Assembly: GCA_003254905.1 (NCBI GenBank)
Contig: QANU01074424.1
Coordinates: 121,003-185,002, forward strand
Direction of reading: 5' to 3'
Source: Nissolia schottii
Lineage: Eukaryota > Streptophyta > Magnoliopsida > Fabales > Fabaceae
DNA length: 64,000 bases
Part shown: positions 12,081 through 24,099 of the stretch, piece after piece
Layout: the number at the start of each line of letters is the position of its first letter
How positions within the stretch are numbered: the first letter of the stretch is position 1
Translations under genes and position numbers: made by a program
The notes under the pieces: model-generated
Told to the model about the DNA's origin: nothing
Databases searched by the model: none
The model's input: only the letters and a program-made list of their open reading frames with translations

Positions 12081-13126
12081 GGGTTAATTAAGTTTTTCAT
12101 CCCTGTAATTTGGGAAAGTTTTGTTTTGGTCCCTCTGTGTAACTTTTAGTCCCTGTAAAATTTAAAAATTTGGTTTTAGTCCCTGGGGTGGGGTGAGGGT
12201 TGACTGGGCTGACGTGGCGCTGACGCGGCGCGCCACGTGGGATTCCACGTGGCATAACCCAAAACCCAACCCAAACCCGACCCGACCCAACCCGAAATTA
12301 ATTTAAAAATTAAAAAAAAAACCNNNNNNNNNNNNNNNNNNNNNNNNNNNNNNNNNNNNNNNNNNNNNNNNNNNNNNNNNNNNNNNNNNNNNNNNNNNNN
12401 NNNNNNNNNNNNNNNNNNNNNNNNNNNNNNNNNNNNNNNNNNNNNNNNNNNNNNNNNNNNNNNNNNNNNNNNNNNNNNNNNNNNNNNNNNNNNNNNNNNN
12501 NNNNNNNNNNNNNNNNNNNNNNNNNNNNNNNNNNNNNNNNNNNNNNNNNNNNNNNNNNNNNNNNNNNNNNNNNNNNNNNNNNNNNNNNNNNNNNNNNNNN
12601 NNNNNNNNNNNNNNNNNNNNNNNNNNNNNNNNNNNNNNNNNNNNNNNNNNNNNNNNNNNNNNNNNNNNNNNNNNNNNNNNNNNNNNNNNNNNNNNNNNNN
12701 NNNNNNNNNNNNNNNNNNNNNNNNNNNNNNNNNNNNNNNNNNNNNNNNNNNNNNNNNNNNNNNNNNNNNNNNNNNNNNNNNNNNNNNNNNNNNNNNNNNN
12801 NNNNNNNNNNNNNNNNNNNNNNNNNNNNNNNNNNNNNNNNNNNNNNNNACGGAGGGAGGAGGGTCGGCGAGGAGAGTGGGGGAGGGAGGGTTTTTTTTTT
12901 TTAAAATTAATTTTGGGTCGGGTCGGGTCGGGTTTGGGTTAGTTTTGGGTTATGCCACGTGGCATCCCACGTGGCGCGCCGCGTCAGCGCCACGTCAGCC
13001 CAGTCAACCCTCACCCCACCCCAGGGACTAAAACCAAATTTTTAAATTTTACAGGGACTAAAAGTTACACAGAGGGACCAAAACCAAACTTTCCCAAATT
13101 ACAGGGATGAAAAACTTAATTAACCC
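12081..13126. mobile_element. Mutator-type foldback element with long terminal inverted repeats
   Basis: Left arm 12081-12323 and right arm about 12889-13126 are reverse complements at roughly 97% by eye. They start GGGTTAATTAAG and include the palindromic GCGCGCCACGTGG block. Perfect 9-bp target copies taatactta lie at 12072-12080 and 13127-13135, diagnostic of Mutator-type insertion. The loop is almost wholly unsequenced (N). The arms share motifs (ccct steps, CACGTGG palindrome) with the arms of the 2843-6991 element, so the two are relatives. The high arm identity and perfect flanks mean it is young. Confidence 0.9.
12324..12848. other. assembly gap (N)
   Basis: About 525 N bases fill the loop of the foldback element. 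Long inverted arms are hard to sequence and assemble, which probably explains the gap; its true length is unknown. Confidence 0.95.
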
Positions 13127-13970
13127 TAATACTTATGTACCTGGGTATGAATGCACAGTGGACCGTTGTTTGTTGTATTGACATATGTGGGTCATATCTC
13201 TTTTCTCTTTATTAAGCATGCTATGTTTCCGCTCGCAATGTATGCTCTAACGTTACAAGGCTCCTAATTTACTTTATGTAACGTACAAACTAAGTTTTAA
13301 ATTGGTCCATACTTTGGGTATTAATATTTTAAATGCATAAATGAGACTAAGTACTTTCCCCACCAAAGTAGATAACAACTTAGCCAGCAAGTTTGCGACT
13401 TAAGCGTAGGCTAGCTAGCTAGGGTGTTACATAGGGCTGTCAAAATGAGTCCGGCCCGATAGTTCGGCCCGTTTACCCGGTTAAATGGACGGGTTTTACA
13501 TGCAAAAAATAGATTAGTGAAAATTTGAAAAAAAAAATGGCCCAGACCGTGAAAATTTTAAATGGATGGGCTTTACATGCAAAAAATCGCCTGCGAGCTA
13601 AATGGGCCAGCCTGGCGGGCTCACGGGCTAGCCTGTGAAATTTTTTAAAATTTTTTTAAAGCTTTTTTAAGTTTTTTAATTTTTTTAAAAAACCAAAAAC
13701 CAATTTGTTATTTTTAAAAATTAAGTTAATAAAACTACACGATAATTGATATCTCACGTTCAAATTGAAGTTTTAGATCTTCATCTTGAAGCCCAAATCA
13801 AAGCTTTGCAAATAGCTTCTTAATTGAAAAATGCTATTATTTGCATACCTATCCAAAATTAAAGATTTCGTATACACAATAAAGAGATAGAGACGAAAAA
13901 AATCACAAAACCTTAATTTTTCTCTATTTATTACCATCGAAAATGGATCCTCAAATTTTACATAAACTAT

Positions 13971-16019
13971 TTCTTTCTAATTAATTAATAGATAGACGAT
14001 AAAAAATAGTTAAAAATTGCAACACATACATATTCATAACTTTGTATTTAAATCATAAAAAATAGACTAAATTTTTAATTTTTTTTTAAATAAACAGGCT
14101 GACGGGCTGACCCGTTTAGGCTTGCGGACCTACCATAAACGAACTGGATCCTAAAATAGGCACAATTTTGGCTCGGCCCGTTTAGGCTCGCGGGCCCAAA
14201 GGGGTCGGGCCAGACCAGGTCGTTTGACACCCCTAGCTACATGTACACCATAAATCGATACACTATACATACACCCGTATTAATATACGGTGGGCCCACA
14301 ATATAACCTCCCGCTAATCTCTCTCTCTCACTCTCGCTCACTTGCGCGTCTAACACACGGGTAACCTCTCTCTTCGATCTCTCTTCACCTTTGATCCAAA
14401 AACACAAGAAACTCTGGTCCCTCTCTTCGATCTCTCTTCACTCTCATCAAATATCGTTGATCTCTCTTCACTCTAATCTATCTAGGATTTGTTAGAGAGA
14501 TGAGTGATTGAAAGAAAAAAGAAAGCAAGATCAAAAGAAGGGATGTTGATGCTTGTTATCATCTTTTAAATAAGAAAGAGAAAAGTTCGAGAAAAAAACA
14601 AAAAACTAGATCATAATTGACAGGAAGAAGGAAAAGAAACAAAACATCAAAGCATAATTAACAATATTGTAAACAAGTGCTTAATGTTTGCACATACGCC
14701 CATTTTATGTTTGCACTTATGCCGATTTAAAGTTTGCACACTTCTACAATACATCAAATTCTGCATTTTTATGCATTTGTGACAAACGCATAATGCTTAT
14801 ATCACATCATCTAATGTTTATTCATGATAATATGTAAAAAAATGTGTCAAAATATTTATAATATTTATGCATTAATTGTTGAAAGGTTGAGAATGTGCTC
14901 AAATGCATATCCTCTCCTCAACAAAGACAAAAACCTGTGACCTGTAATGTTTGCACATACGCCCATTTAATGTTTGAATTTATGCCCATTTAAAGTTTGC
15001 ACATTCAATTTTCTGTCATATGCATGTTAGTGATGAATGAGCATTAGAACATATAAAGTTTCAGTACATTAGAATTTCAAATAAACGTCAAAGAACAAAA
15101 ATCTTTATGGAAATCAAAGAAAAAAATCATGAAAACGATGATGACGACGATAAACATAATAGAAAATTGAATGATGATGATGATGATCAAAGAATGAATA
15201 ATGATGATAGGAGGATGAGAGGATGAGAAAGTGACAGAGGATGATGATGACAATCATAACAGAAAAAGGATGAGAGGTTGAAGACGATAAGTGAAAATGA
15301 TGACAAGAACAAATTTGGGATTGGGCGCGCGCGTTGTGTATAATTATACGTTATACGTATAATCACCATTAATTGCGTATAAAACTGTATAAAAAAATAA
15401 TGTATGTTGGAGCATTTTCGTTTTAACAGGTTGACCTGAATTGTAATGTCTAATATTTGGGATGTCAAACATTATGGGTAATGGATTTTTTCGGTGCGTA
15501 AGGAAAAAGGCGAAAAGGAGAAGAAAACGCGTAGTCGTTAGAGCTTATTGATATGTATATGACGTGGTTTAATTAGTAATGTAGGTTGGCAGCGTGCATC
15601 CTGCATATACAGCTGTGCATTGATCACTTACTTTATTTGCCGTAAGGGAGAGTTAGAATCGGAATATTATAACTCCATAATGGCAAGTTTGAAAATTGGA
15701 AAAGATGCTTCGAGTGAACCGTTTGGGTGCAGATGTATGGCAAATGGCGTCAAATTAAAACAATATGTGGCTGCCGGCTATTTTAATTAACTTTTCTTTC
15801 CTATTGAAATAATTAAGGTAATTTACATGTTACTTATATTTGGTTAAAGTAATTATTGGACAGTATACTTGTTTAAGATGATATACAAAGGAGAGAAGAA
15901 AGATGGTAATGAAAGAGAGGGAGATTGTAGAGCTGGGTTGACGGAAGGTGTCATTGTCTATATGAGTGAGCTGGATCCCCAGTGTCTCCAACGGTTCAAG
16001 AAAAATGAAAACACGACAT
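13971..16019. repeat. 2-kb tandem segment, copy A
   Basis: Runs from the last 265 bp of the hAT element through pyrimidine-rich sequence (ctctctcttcgatc), non-coding AT-rich DNA and short GAT-rich tracts (15120-15300), to sequence just upstream of the endoglucanase. It is repeated from 16021 at a few percent divergence. No gene is seen in it; the minus-strand open frame near 15187-15468 is low-complexity. Confidence 0.85.
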
Positions 16020-16020
16020 N
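16020..16020. other. single N at the junction of two duplicate segments
   Basis: One undetermined base exactly where copy A ends and copy B begins. A junction of this kind can mark a contig join, so the duplication may partly reflect assembly of two haplotypes. Confidence 0.7.
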
Positions 16021-18229
16021 TTCTTTCTAATTAATTAATAGATAGACGATAAAAAATAGTTAAAAATGACAACGCATACATATTCATAACATTGTATTTA
16101 AATCATAAAAAATAGACTAAAATTTTAATTTTTTTTAAAATAAACGGACTGGCGGGCTGGCCCGTTTAGGCCTGCAAACTAACCATAAACGAGTCAGATC
16201 CTAAAAATAGGCACAATTTTGGATCGGTCCGTTTAGGCTCGCGAGCCCAAATGGGTCGGGCCAAGCCAGGCCGTTTGACACCCCTAGGTACATGTACACC
16301 CTAAATCTATACACTATACATACACCCGTATTAATATACGGTGGGCCCACAATATAACCTCTAGCTAATCTCTCTCTCCTACTCTCGCTCACTTGCGCGT
16401 CCAACACACGGGTAACCTCTCTCTTCGATCTCTCTTCACCTCTGATCCAAAAACACAAGAAACTCTGGTCCCTCTCTTTGTTCTCTCTTTACTCTCATCA
16501 AATCTCGTCGATCTCTCTTCACTCTCATCTATCTAGGATTTATTAGAGAGATGAGTGATTGAAAGAAAAAGGAAACCAAGATCAAAAGAAAGGATGTTGC
16601 TGCTTGTTATCATCTTTTAAATAAGAAAAAGAAAAGTTCGAGAAAAAAATAAAAAAACTAGATCATAATTGATTGGAAAAAGGAAAAGAAACAAAACATC
16701 AAAGCATAATTAACAATGTTGTAAACAAGTGCTTAATGTTTGCACATACGCCCATTTAATGTTTGCACTTATGCCGATTTAAAGTTTGCATACTTTTACA
16801 ATAAATCAAATTCTGCATTTTTATGCATTTATTTCAAACATATAATGCTTATGTCACATCATCTAATGTTTATTCATGATAATATATAAAAAATTGTGTC
16901 AAAATATTTATAATATTTATGCCGATTTAAAGTTTGCATACTTTTAGAATAAATCAAATTCTGCATTTTTATGCATTTATTTCAAACATATAATGCTTAT
17001 ATCACATCATCTAATGTTTATTCATGATAATATATAAAAAATTGTGTCAAAATATTTATAATATTTATGCATTAATTGTTGAAAAGTTGAGAATGTGCCC
17101 AAATGCATATCCTCCCCCTCAACAAAGACAAAAACCTGTGACATGTGGATAATGTTTGCACATACGCCCATTTAATATTTGAACTTATGCCCATTTAGAG
17201 TTTGCACATTCAATTTTTTGTCATATGCACGTTAGTGATGAATGAGCATTAGAACATATAAAACATCAGTACATCATAATTTCACATAGACGTCAAAGAA
17301 CAAAACTCTCTATCGAAATCAAAGAAAAAAAATCATGAAAACGATGATGACAACGATAAACATAATAGAAAATTGAATGATGATGATAATCAAAGAATGG
17401 ATAACGATGATAGGAGAATGAGAGAATGAGAAAATGACGACGATCACAATCATTACAGAACAAGGATGAGATGTTGAAGACGATAAGTGAAAACTATGAC
17501 GAGAACAAATTTGAGATTGAGCGCGCGTTGTGCATAATTATACATTATACATATAATCACGATTAATTACGTATAAAACAGTATAAAAAAGTAATGTATG
17601 TACGGGTGTATGGTTTAGGGGTGTATATGAAACATTTTTTTGTTTTAACAGGTTGACCTGAATTGTAATGTCTAATATTTGGGATGTCAAACATTATGGG
17701 TAATGGATTTTTTCGGTGCGTAAGGAAAAAGGAAAAAAGGAGAAGAAAACGCGTAGTCGTTAGAACTTATTGATATGTATATGACGTGGTTTAATTAGTT
17801 ATGTAGGTTGGCAGCGTGCATCCTGCATATACAGCTGTGCATTGATCACTTACTTTATTTGCCGTAAGAGATAGTTAGAATCGGAATATTATAACTCCAT
17901 AATGGCTAGTGATGCTTCGAGTGAACCGTTTGGGTGCAGATGTATGGCAAATGGCGTCAAATTAAAACAATATGTGGCTGCCGGCTATTTTAATTAACTT
18001 TTCTTTCCTATTGAAATAATTAAGGTAATTTAAATATTACTTATATTTGGTTAAAGTAATTATTGGACAGTATACTTGTTTAAGATGATATACTAAGGAG
18101 AGAAGAAAGATGGTAATGAAAGAGAGGGAGATTGTAGAGCTGGGTTGACGGAAGGTGTCATTGTCTATATGGGTGAGCTGGATCCCCAGTGTCTCCAACG
18201 GTTCAAGAAAAATGAAAGCACATGACATT
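16021..18229. repeat. 2-kb tandem segment, copy B
   Basis: Second copy of 13971-16019. It is about 160 bp longer, mainly through an internal 148-bp tandem duplication and about 35 extra bases near 17597. It lies directly upstream of the endoglucanase gene, so it may supply part of its 5' regulatory DNA. Confidence 0.85.
16773..17068. repeat. 148-bp tandem repeat, two units
   Basis: Units 16773-16920 and 16921-17068, each beginning gccgatttaaagtttgcata, are nearly identical. Copy A of the surrounding segment has a single unit, so this duplication is specific to copy B. Confidence 0.85.
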
Positions 18230-18299
18230 ATTGACTATTATAGTTATCCCAGTTGTCCGGCAACACTATGCACCGTCACTACCTTCCATCCATAATTTT

Positions 18300-18485
18300 C
18301 TTGCGGAAAGGATACCTATATAATATATAAAAAAACACAGAAAGTCAGAAATGGTTGTTAAATAAAATAAAAAAAGAATAAATAGTGATTGGAGAGCAAC
18401 AAGGAGGAGGGGATGCAGTAGAATAGTAGCAAGTTAGTCAGTTGACTTGGCTGTTTGGTATTGGAGGGAGTTCCGATTGAAGAGC
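18300..18485 (+). promoter_or_regulatory. putative core promoter and leader of the endoglucanase gene
   Basis: A TATA-like run ctatataatatataaaa lies near 18315-18332, about 160 bp before the chosen start codon, followed by an A-rich leader. An in-frame ATG also occurs at 18447, but the family's N-terminus MYGRDPWGG begins at 18486. Confidence 0.4.
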
Positions 18486-20820
18486 ATGTACGGACGGGAT
18501 CCATGGGGTGGGTCGTTGGAGATCCACTCGACGGACGACGACCGGAGCCACAACCTGCAGGACTTGGATAGGGCGGCGCTGTCGCGTCCACTGGACGAGA
18601 CGCAGCAGAGCTGGCTCCTTGGCCCCACCGAGACCATGAAGAAGAAGAAGTACGTGGATCTCGGCTGCATCATCGTCAGCCGCAAGATCTTCCTCTGGAC
18701 GGTGGGGAGCATCGCCGCGTGCGCCGTCCTCGCCGGCTTCATCGTCCTCATCGCCAAGACAGTCCCCCGGCACCATCACAAGGCCGCTCCTCCGGACAAC
18801 TACACTCTCGCCCTCCACAAGGCTCTCATGTTCTTCAACGCCCAACGGTGTATGCATCCACCCTAATTACAAAATTGAACGTATGCTTGAGTGATGTAAT
18901 GTATTATTGTTGCTATTATCACTGAATTGGGGATTTTATTAACTGTGGCGTGCAGCCGGAAAACTCCCAAAGCATAACAACGTATCGTGGAGAGGGAACT
19001 CCTGTATGCAAGACGGCAAGTCGGAGACGTCCACGGTGATGAAGGATCTGGTGGGTGGCTACTATGACGCCGGAGACGCCATCAAGTTCAACTTCCCCCA
19101 ATCATTCGCCATGACCATGCTGAGCTGGAGCGTCATCGAATACAGCGGCAAGTACGAAGCCGCTGGGGAGCTGGCACATGTTAAGGACGTCATCAAATGG
19201 GGCACTGACTACCTTCTCAAGACCTTCAACAACACTGCTGACACCATCACCACTCTTGCCGCTCAGGTTGGATCAGGGGATACTTCCCAAGGGAACACCG
19301 CTCCCAATGACCACTACTGCTGGACGCGTCCGGAGGACATTGACTATCCACGACCTGTCACCCAATGTCACGGCTGCTCCGATCTCGCTGCAGAGATGGC
19401 CGCTGCTCTAGCTGCCGCCTCCATCGTCTTCAAGGACGACAAGGCCTATTCGCAGAAGCTCGTTCACGGCGCCACCACCCTCTTCAAGTTTTCCAGGGAT
19501 CAGAGAGGCAGATACAGCGCAGCAGCCGCTTCGGAGGCTGCAACATTCTACAATTCCACCAGCTACTGGGATGAGTTCATCTGGGGAGGGGCTTGGATGT
19601 ATTATGCAACCGGAAACTCCTCCTACCTTAAGCTTGCCACTACTACTGGAATTGCCAGGCATGCTGGTGCCTTCTGGGGAGGCCCTGACTATGGTGTGAT
19701 GAGCTGGGATAACAAGCTTCCCGGTGCTCAGGTAATCTTGTGCTCAGAGTGCTCTTTCGGTTATAACTTGGAATATTTATTTATACTCGTGCTATCAATT
19801 ACAGCAAAATAGATACCATGATCTCTTGATTTTGATCACAATCTGCTCATACAAAGACAAGACAATGATGTAACAGTCTTGTCATCTTGTGTTTAGGTTC
19901 TTCTGAGCCGTTTGAGGTTGTTCCTGAGTCCTGGTTATCCGTACGAAGAAATTTTAAAGACATTTCACAATCAGACCAGCATAGTTATGTGCTCCTACCT
20001 ACCAGTTTTCACCAGCTTTAATAGAACAAGAGGTAAAATTCCCCTGCTTCAAAATTTTTAGCTGGGCTCTTAAGACTGCTTGCTTTTCCAATCCAATTAT
20101 TATTCTAACGTGGATATTGTTTTTCTTTTTGGGGGGGCACCCAGGGGGCTTGATTCAATTAAACCATGGCAGGCCTCAGCCTCTCCAATATGTTGTAAAC
20201 GCAGCCTTTTTGGCTACCCTATTCAGTGATTATCTTGATGCTTCTGATACACCTGGATGGTATTGTGGACCCAATTTCTTTTCAACTGATGTTCTTCGAA
20301 ACTTCGCCAAGACCCAGGTGTGTGATGTTCTGCTCCTAAAAGCTGTGTATGATTAAAATTGATATAAAGCGTCTGGGCTAATTTTTCTTCTTTTCCTTTT
20401 TTGCGGGTGATTTTGCAGATTGATTACATTCTTGGGAAGAACCCTCGGAAAATGAGCTATATTGCAGGTTTTGGTAACCATTATCCAAAACATGTCCATC
20501 ATAGAGGCGCATCTATACCAAAGAACAACATTAAGTATAGCTGTAAAGGAGGATGGAAATGGCGGGACACATCGAAGCCAAACCCAAATACTATTGTTGG
20601 AGCTATGGTTGCTGGTCCTGACAAGTTTGATGGTTTCCGTGATGTACGTGCTAACTACAACTACACAGAGCCAACTCTTGCTGGAAATGCAGGTTTAGTA
20701 GCGGCACTTGTGGCATTGTCAGGTGATAGAAGCACAGGGATTGACAAAAATACAATTTTCTCAGCCGTTCCTCCAATGTTTCCTACGCCGCCGCCACCTC
20801 CAGCACCATGGAAACCATAA
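18486..20820 (+). CDS. KOR1: membrane-bound endo-1,4-beta-glucanase, KORRIGAN type (GH9 subclass A)
   Basis: KORRIGAN cellulases cycle through Golgi, endosomes and plasma membrane and assist cellulose synthase, probably by trimming disordered glucan. Five exons join in phase: 18486-18849, 18956-19731, 19897-20032, 20145-20317 and 20419-20820, giving 616 residues, close to the usual 620. The start MYGRDPWGG is the family N-terminus. A basic stretch KKKK precedes one membrane anchor (about residues 69-91), so it is type II with a cytosolic N-terminus carrying a di-leucine (SWLLGP). The GH9 domain follows: [12 protein letters not shown] (Asp159, Asp162), the HHRGASIP signature and [12 protein letters not shown] (the acid Glu, about 567). 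The tail is proline-rich ([12 protein letters not shown]). Several NxS/T sites suit a secreted domain. The gene looks intact. Confidence 0.96.
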
Positions 20821-21564
20821 GGTTTTATTATGCCAATCGTTATCTCTTTCGACCAAGTAACACAATGGCTCGAGTGCATTGGTAGGCATGGACAAAATGG
20901 AAGTAATGAAACAATGCCTGCCTGGTAAATCTAGTTGTTGTCTGAGAACACTCATTCACTCGAGAATGAGATTAGCATTAAGAATTAACTGTGGTACTTG
21001 AGAGTGTCTCTCTGTTTTTGTTTTTTTTTGTGATATACAAAGTACATACGTATCAAATCATGCATTCTTTAAACGTGCAAAAAAACAGCATGTAAGTTTG
21101 ACAGTTCAATCTGAGGTCTTACAGTTACCTCTCACGAACTTTTTCCCCTTTTTATAAGCCTGCCGTATCCTTTATCTAATTTATAAGCCTGCGGTAATCC
21201 TGCATGGGCCTGGTCCCGGCAGCTAGAAACCATCCCTACTAATTACGTTGGCTTTTTTTTTTTTCCCTATCAATATGCCATTAATGTAATATCCAAAGGA
21301 GACAAAGGTTCACAGCAGGAAACTGATTATACTTTTGCATGACAATAAACTTGACAAACTGACAACACTGCCTTCTGCTATGGTTCAACTCAGTCTTACA
21401 GCAAATTAAAATCAGTGAAATGGTGTTAGCTAATTCTGCTTTTCTATCCTTCATCATAGTTACAGCGGTCATCATTCGTCATGAGGCTTAAGAGGGAAAC
21501 AAAGCAGAAAAATATAATATACATGTAATCCTAAACCAACTTGTATATACATAAATAGGTACCA
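20821..21564. other. convergent intergenic region
   Basis: Holds the 3' ends of the endoglucanase (+) and the TVP38-like gene (-). AT-rich, with no further gene; a poly-T run lies near 21250. Confidence 0.5.
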
Positions 21565-23488
21565 TCATGAAAATTTAGATGAGTAACTACTGGGGCTTTC
21601 AAGGGGAAGCATCTGCATCTCAAAACTACCTCTCTCAGAAACAGAGTCAACTTCGTCATCCAACTCTACCATTTTGGGTTCATTTAGACTGTTTTTAGCA
21701 TAAACAGTGAAGGCAACTATGGTAACTATTGCAATGATGAAAGAAATAATGTTGTATATGATTTCCACAGTGGTTAAGTGACGCTTCCCAGATTCTGAGT
21801 CTGCCAAAGTCTTTATTAATCGACCACTGCAACCAAAAAATGGAGGAAATAAAATACGGATATGTAAGTCTAAGTTACAAGCTCAGTCTCATCGTGATCC
21901 ATGAAAACTCATGTATTTCATATATATGGTACTCAAAAAACTCCAGGTTTGAATCTGGTCACTTTGCACTCTAACCATATAAGGAAGGCAATAACGTGCG
22001 TTTATCATATATTTATTAATAATTCCTTTCCCAAACTTTTTCTTTAAAAAAAATAGAATCTTAAATTTTTCTAGAAGGATGGGTTTGGTAAGTTATTAAG
22101 CCATTAAAGGGGCCAAAATGTAAAAAAAACAAGGACTAACCTGTAGATATAGGGAAAGCTTCTGGCACCATTCCAGCAACCGATCCACATAAGTAGGGCC
22201 AAAACCTCCTATTAGTCACTACCACAGCATAATTGAATATAGTATAGGGAAAAGGTGAAACCCTAAACAAAGCAACCATTCGAAATTGATGGAACCAATT
22301 CCCTTTCCCACCAAGCCTAATCATTGCAGCATTCTGGGGCCAATTCTTTAACCATTGCTGCACAATATAGAAACAAAGATCACAAACAAAAAGTAAAACA
22401 TACTTTCATAAAAGTACAACACAAAATTTGAGAGGATTCGTGATCGTATAAGAAACGGAGAGGCTTACATGAATGCGGTCACGGAACCGAAGTCCAATTA
22501 GGTAGGGGAGGACCATCCCAATTGTTGTTCCACCCATTATTATAACGAAGCCAAGGCCATAACCAAAAACATCCCAGCCAACCACATGGAGGGGCCAGAA
22601 GGGATAAAAAGTATAGGGAACAAAGCCAAAGAAGCAACAATTACAAGGGCAAGAACGGGACGGCCAAAGGCAGTAGCTTCCCACTCCATGATTGGGTAAA
22701 GAACCTGCAAAAAAACTTAAAAATTCAAAGTACGAACCTAATCAAATGTTCCAAGCATCCATCTGGCAGAATGCACGACATTGCACATGAGCAAGAATAT
22801 AGACACCAAGCTGCCTCTTCAAAGCCAGTAGTAAAGATATGGGTATTTAAGTAATTATCCAAGCATTCAAGATCAAATACTGACAAGGAAATCAAAAACG
22901 CCTGCAGACTTGGAAAAATGAAAATAGAAGGAAAAAAAAAAAAAAGGCATCAAGTCAATTCATCTAGAAAAAAAAGTACAATGATGCAACATAATTTTTG
23001 TAAAGTGGGGGAGAGCATAGAACTAGCAGCAGTAACCGAAGACAAAATATGAAGCCAAGGTTAAAGTTATTATAACGCTGAAAGTAAAGCAGGAATATCA
23101 TTAGTTTAATATCAATAAATTAACGTCGGCAAAAGAACTGCAATATTGGTTACTTCTGAACAGGAATTGCAAAGATTACCTAGTGATGATAATTCAATGA
23201 AAGCAAACTTTAGTACCAGAATCATTAAGTAAGAAAAATTACCTTTCCAAAAACAAATGGCACTCCCCATTTCAAAAGCACAATAGCAAGCATAACCATG
23301 ACAAAGCAGCATAACAATGCGGTCATCCACCAGCAGAGAGATTTAATTCGTGAATCAGCTCGAGGTTGCAATGTTTCAGCCGCAACAACCCCTGGTTCAT
23401 CAGGTATGACCAATCTAACGTACTCGCTAGCCCCCCTCACATGACGACCCAAGCTTGCATGTTTTTCCAACACCTCTGATGATGTCAT
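21565..23488 (-). CDS. TVP38/TMEM64-family (VTT/DedA-like) membrane protein, two apparent frameshifts
   Basis: VTT-domain proteins are multi-pass proteins of the Golgi/ER; relatives act in lipid scrambling and vesicle traffic. Exons: 23243-23488 (N-terminus [12 protein letters not shown], first membrane segment), 22469-22704, 22141-22357 and 21565-21826. Family landmarks are seen: [58 protein letters not shown], and the last membrane helix before an acidic tail. The frame is lost twice. In exon 2, between WLAGM and FGYGLGF, a run of five T is one base short. At the end of exon 3, after PEAF, one base is missing before TATATCTACAG. Exon lengths 236 and 217 are each one less than the phase needs. 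Everything else is well kept, so sequencing error is as likely as real decay. A 5' leader exon probably lies near 24015-24100. The gene is head to head with the NHX gene. Confidence 0.85.
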
Positions 23489-24099
23489 TGAGATGCAGGA
23501 AGGCTATATAGTTAAACAAAAGCAGAACATTAGCATCAAGCGGAGACTCTATGGTTTGTATACTTAAGTTCTTAAAGGACAATCATATGGTTTACTTAAT
23601 GAGGCTTCACGAGTTTTTAATATACACGTACTTAAGTTACTAATTCGAGAATTTCTACAACAATCGGCCTACAACAAGTTTTTGAAACAAAGACATTTAT
23701 TTAATCTGTTTACCACTGAAGAAGTAGCCTAATGACGAATGCCTTGAGAGTTATGAGCCATCCACAACTAATCAGGCTAATAAAAACTCGTTAAGCCCCA
23801 AACCATAATGAGAGGCCAACCCCGAGCTTACAAACAAAACGCAACGTGACATGGATTCATAAAATGAAATTCTCCAACTTGATCATTCAGTGGAAAACCC
23901 AAAACCTATCACCGTCCTCATTTTAATGAAACAAACATAAATATTGTCGCGGAAGAAGAAGAAAAAAGAGATATTTTTTGTTCAGAAGAAAAGAGAGGTT
24001 GGGAATTGAAAGAACCTGCCTATGAAAAAGTAGGTATGAGAGTTGAGTTGGCCTCTCCTCTGCGAAGTGAGCTGAGGCCCAGCTGGTTTGGTGCGAATT

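Larger units (their letters stand above)
9472..13431. mobile_element. long solo-type LTR (Ty3/gypsy, Tekay/Del-like) with a nested element
   Basis: Starts TGTAACATCCCG and ends GGGTGTTACA, so the termini TGTAACA/TGTTACA are inverted. It is flanked by 5-bp TAGGG at 9467-9471 and 13432-13436. A TATA-like cctataaatacc near 10030 and the following leader suit an LTR promoter on the + strand. No gag or pol is seen, and only one LTR is present, about 2.9 kb once the nested element (12081-13126) is removed, so it is most simply a solo LTR left by recombination. The family is inferred from LTR length and terminal style. Confidence 0.75.
9467..14235. mobile_element. hAT-type non-autonomous element, split by an LTR insertion
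   Basis: The ends are TAGGGCTGTCAAAATG (13432) and, inverted, TAGGGGTGTCAAACG (ending at 14235). The 8-bp flanks are gctacatg on the right (14236-14243) and gctacatg/gcgacatg on the left; 8 bp is the hAT target size. The body is about 0.8 kb without the insert, rich in GGCCCG/CGGGCC motifs at both ends and AT-rich in the middle, with no transposase. The LTR copy at 9472-13431 sits after its fifth base, so the element's own TAGGG became the LTR's 5-bp target duplication. Confidence 0.75.

Noticed and set aside
15187-15468. 93-codon minus-strand open frame
   Set aside because: Arises from GAT/GA-rich low-complexity DNA within the duplicated segment.
18447-18485. Upstream in-frame start for the endoglucanase
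   Set aside because: The family N-terminus MYGRDPWGG starts at 18486; the 13 extra residues match nothing known.
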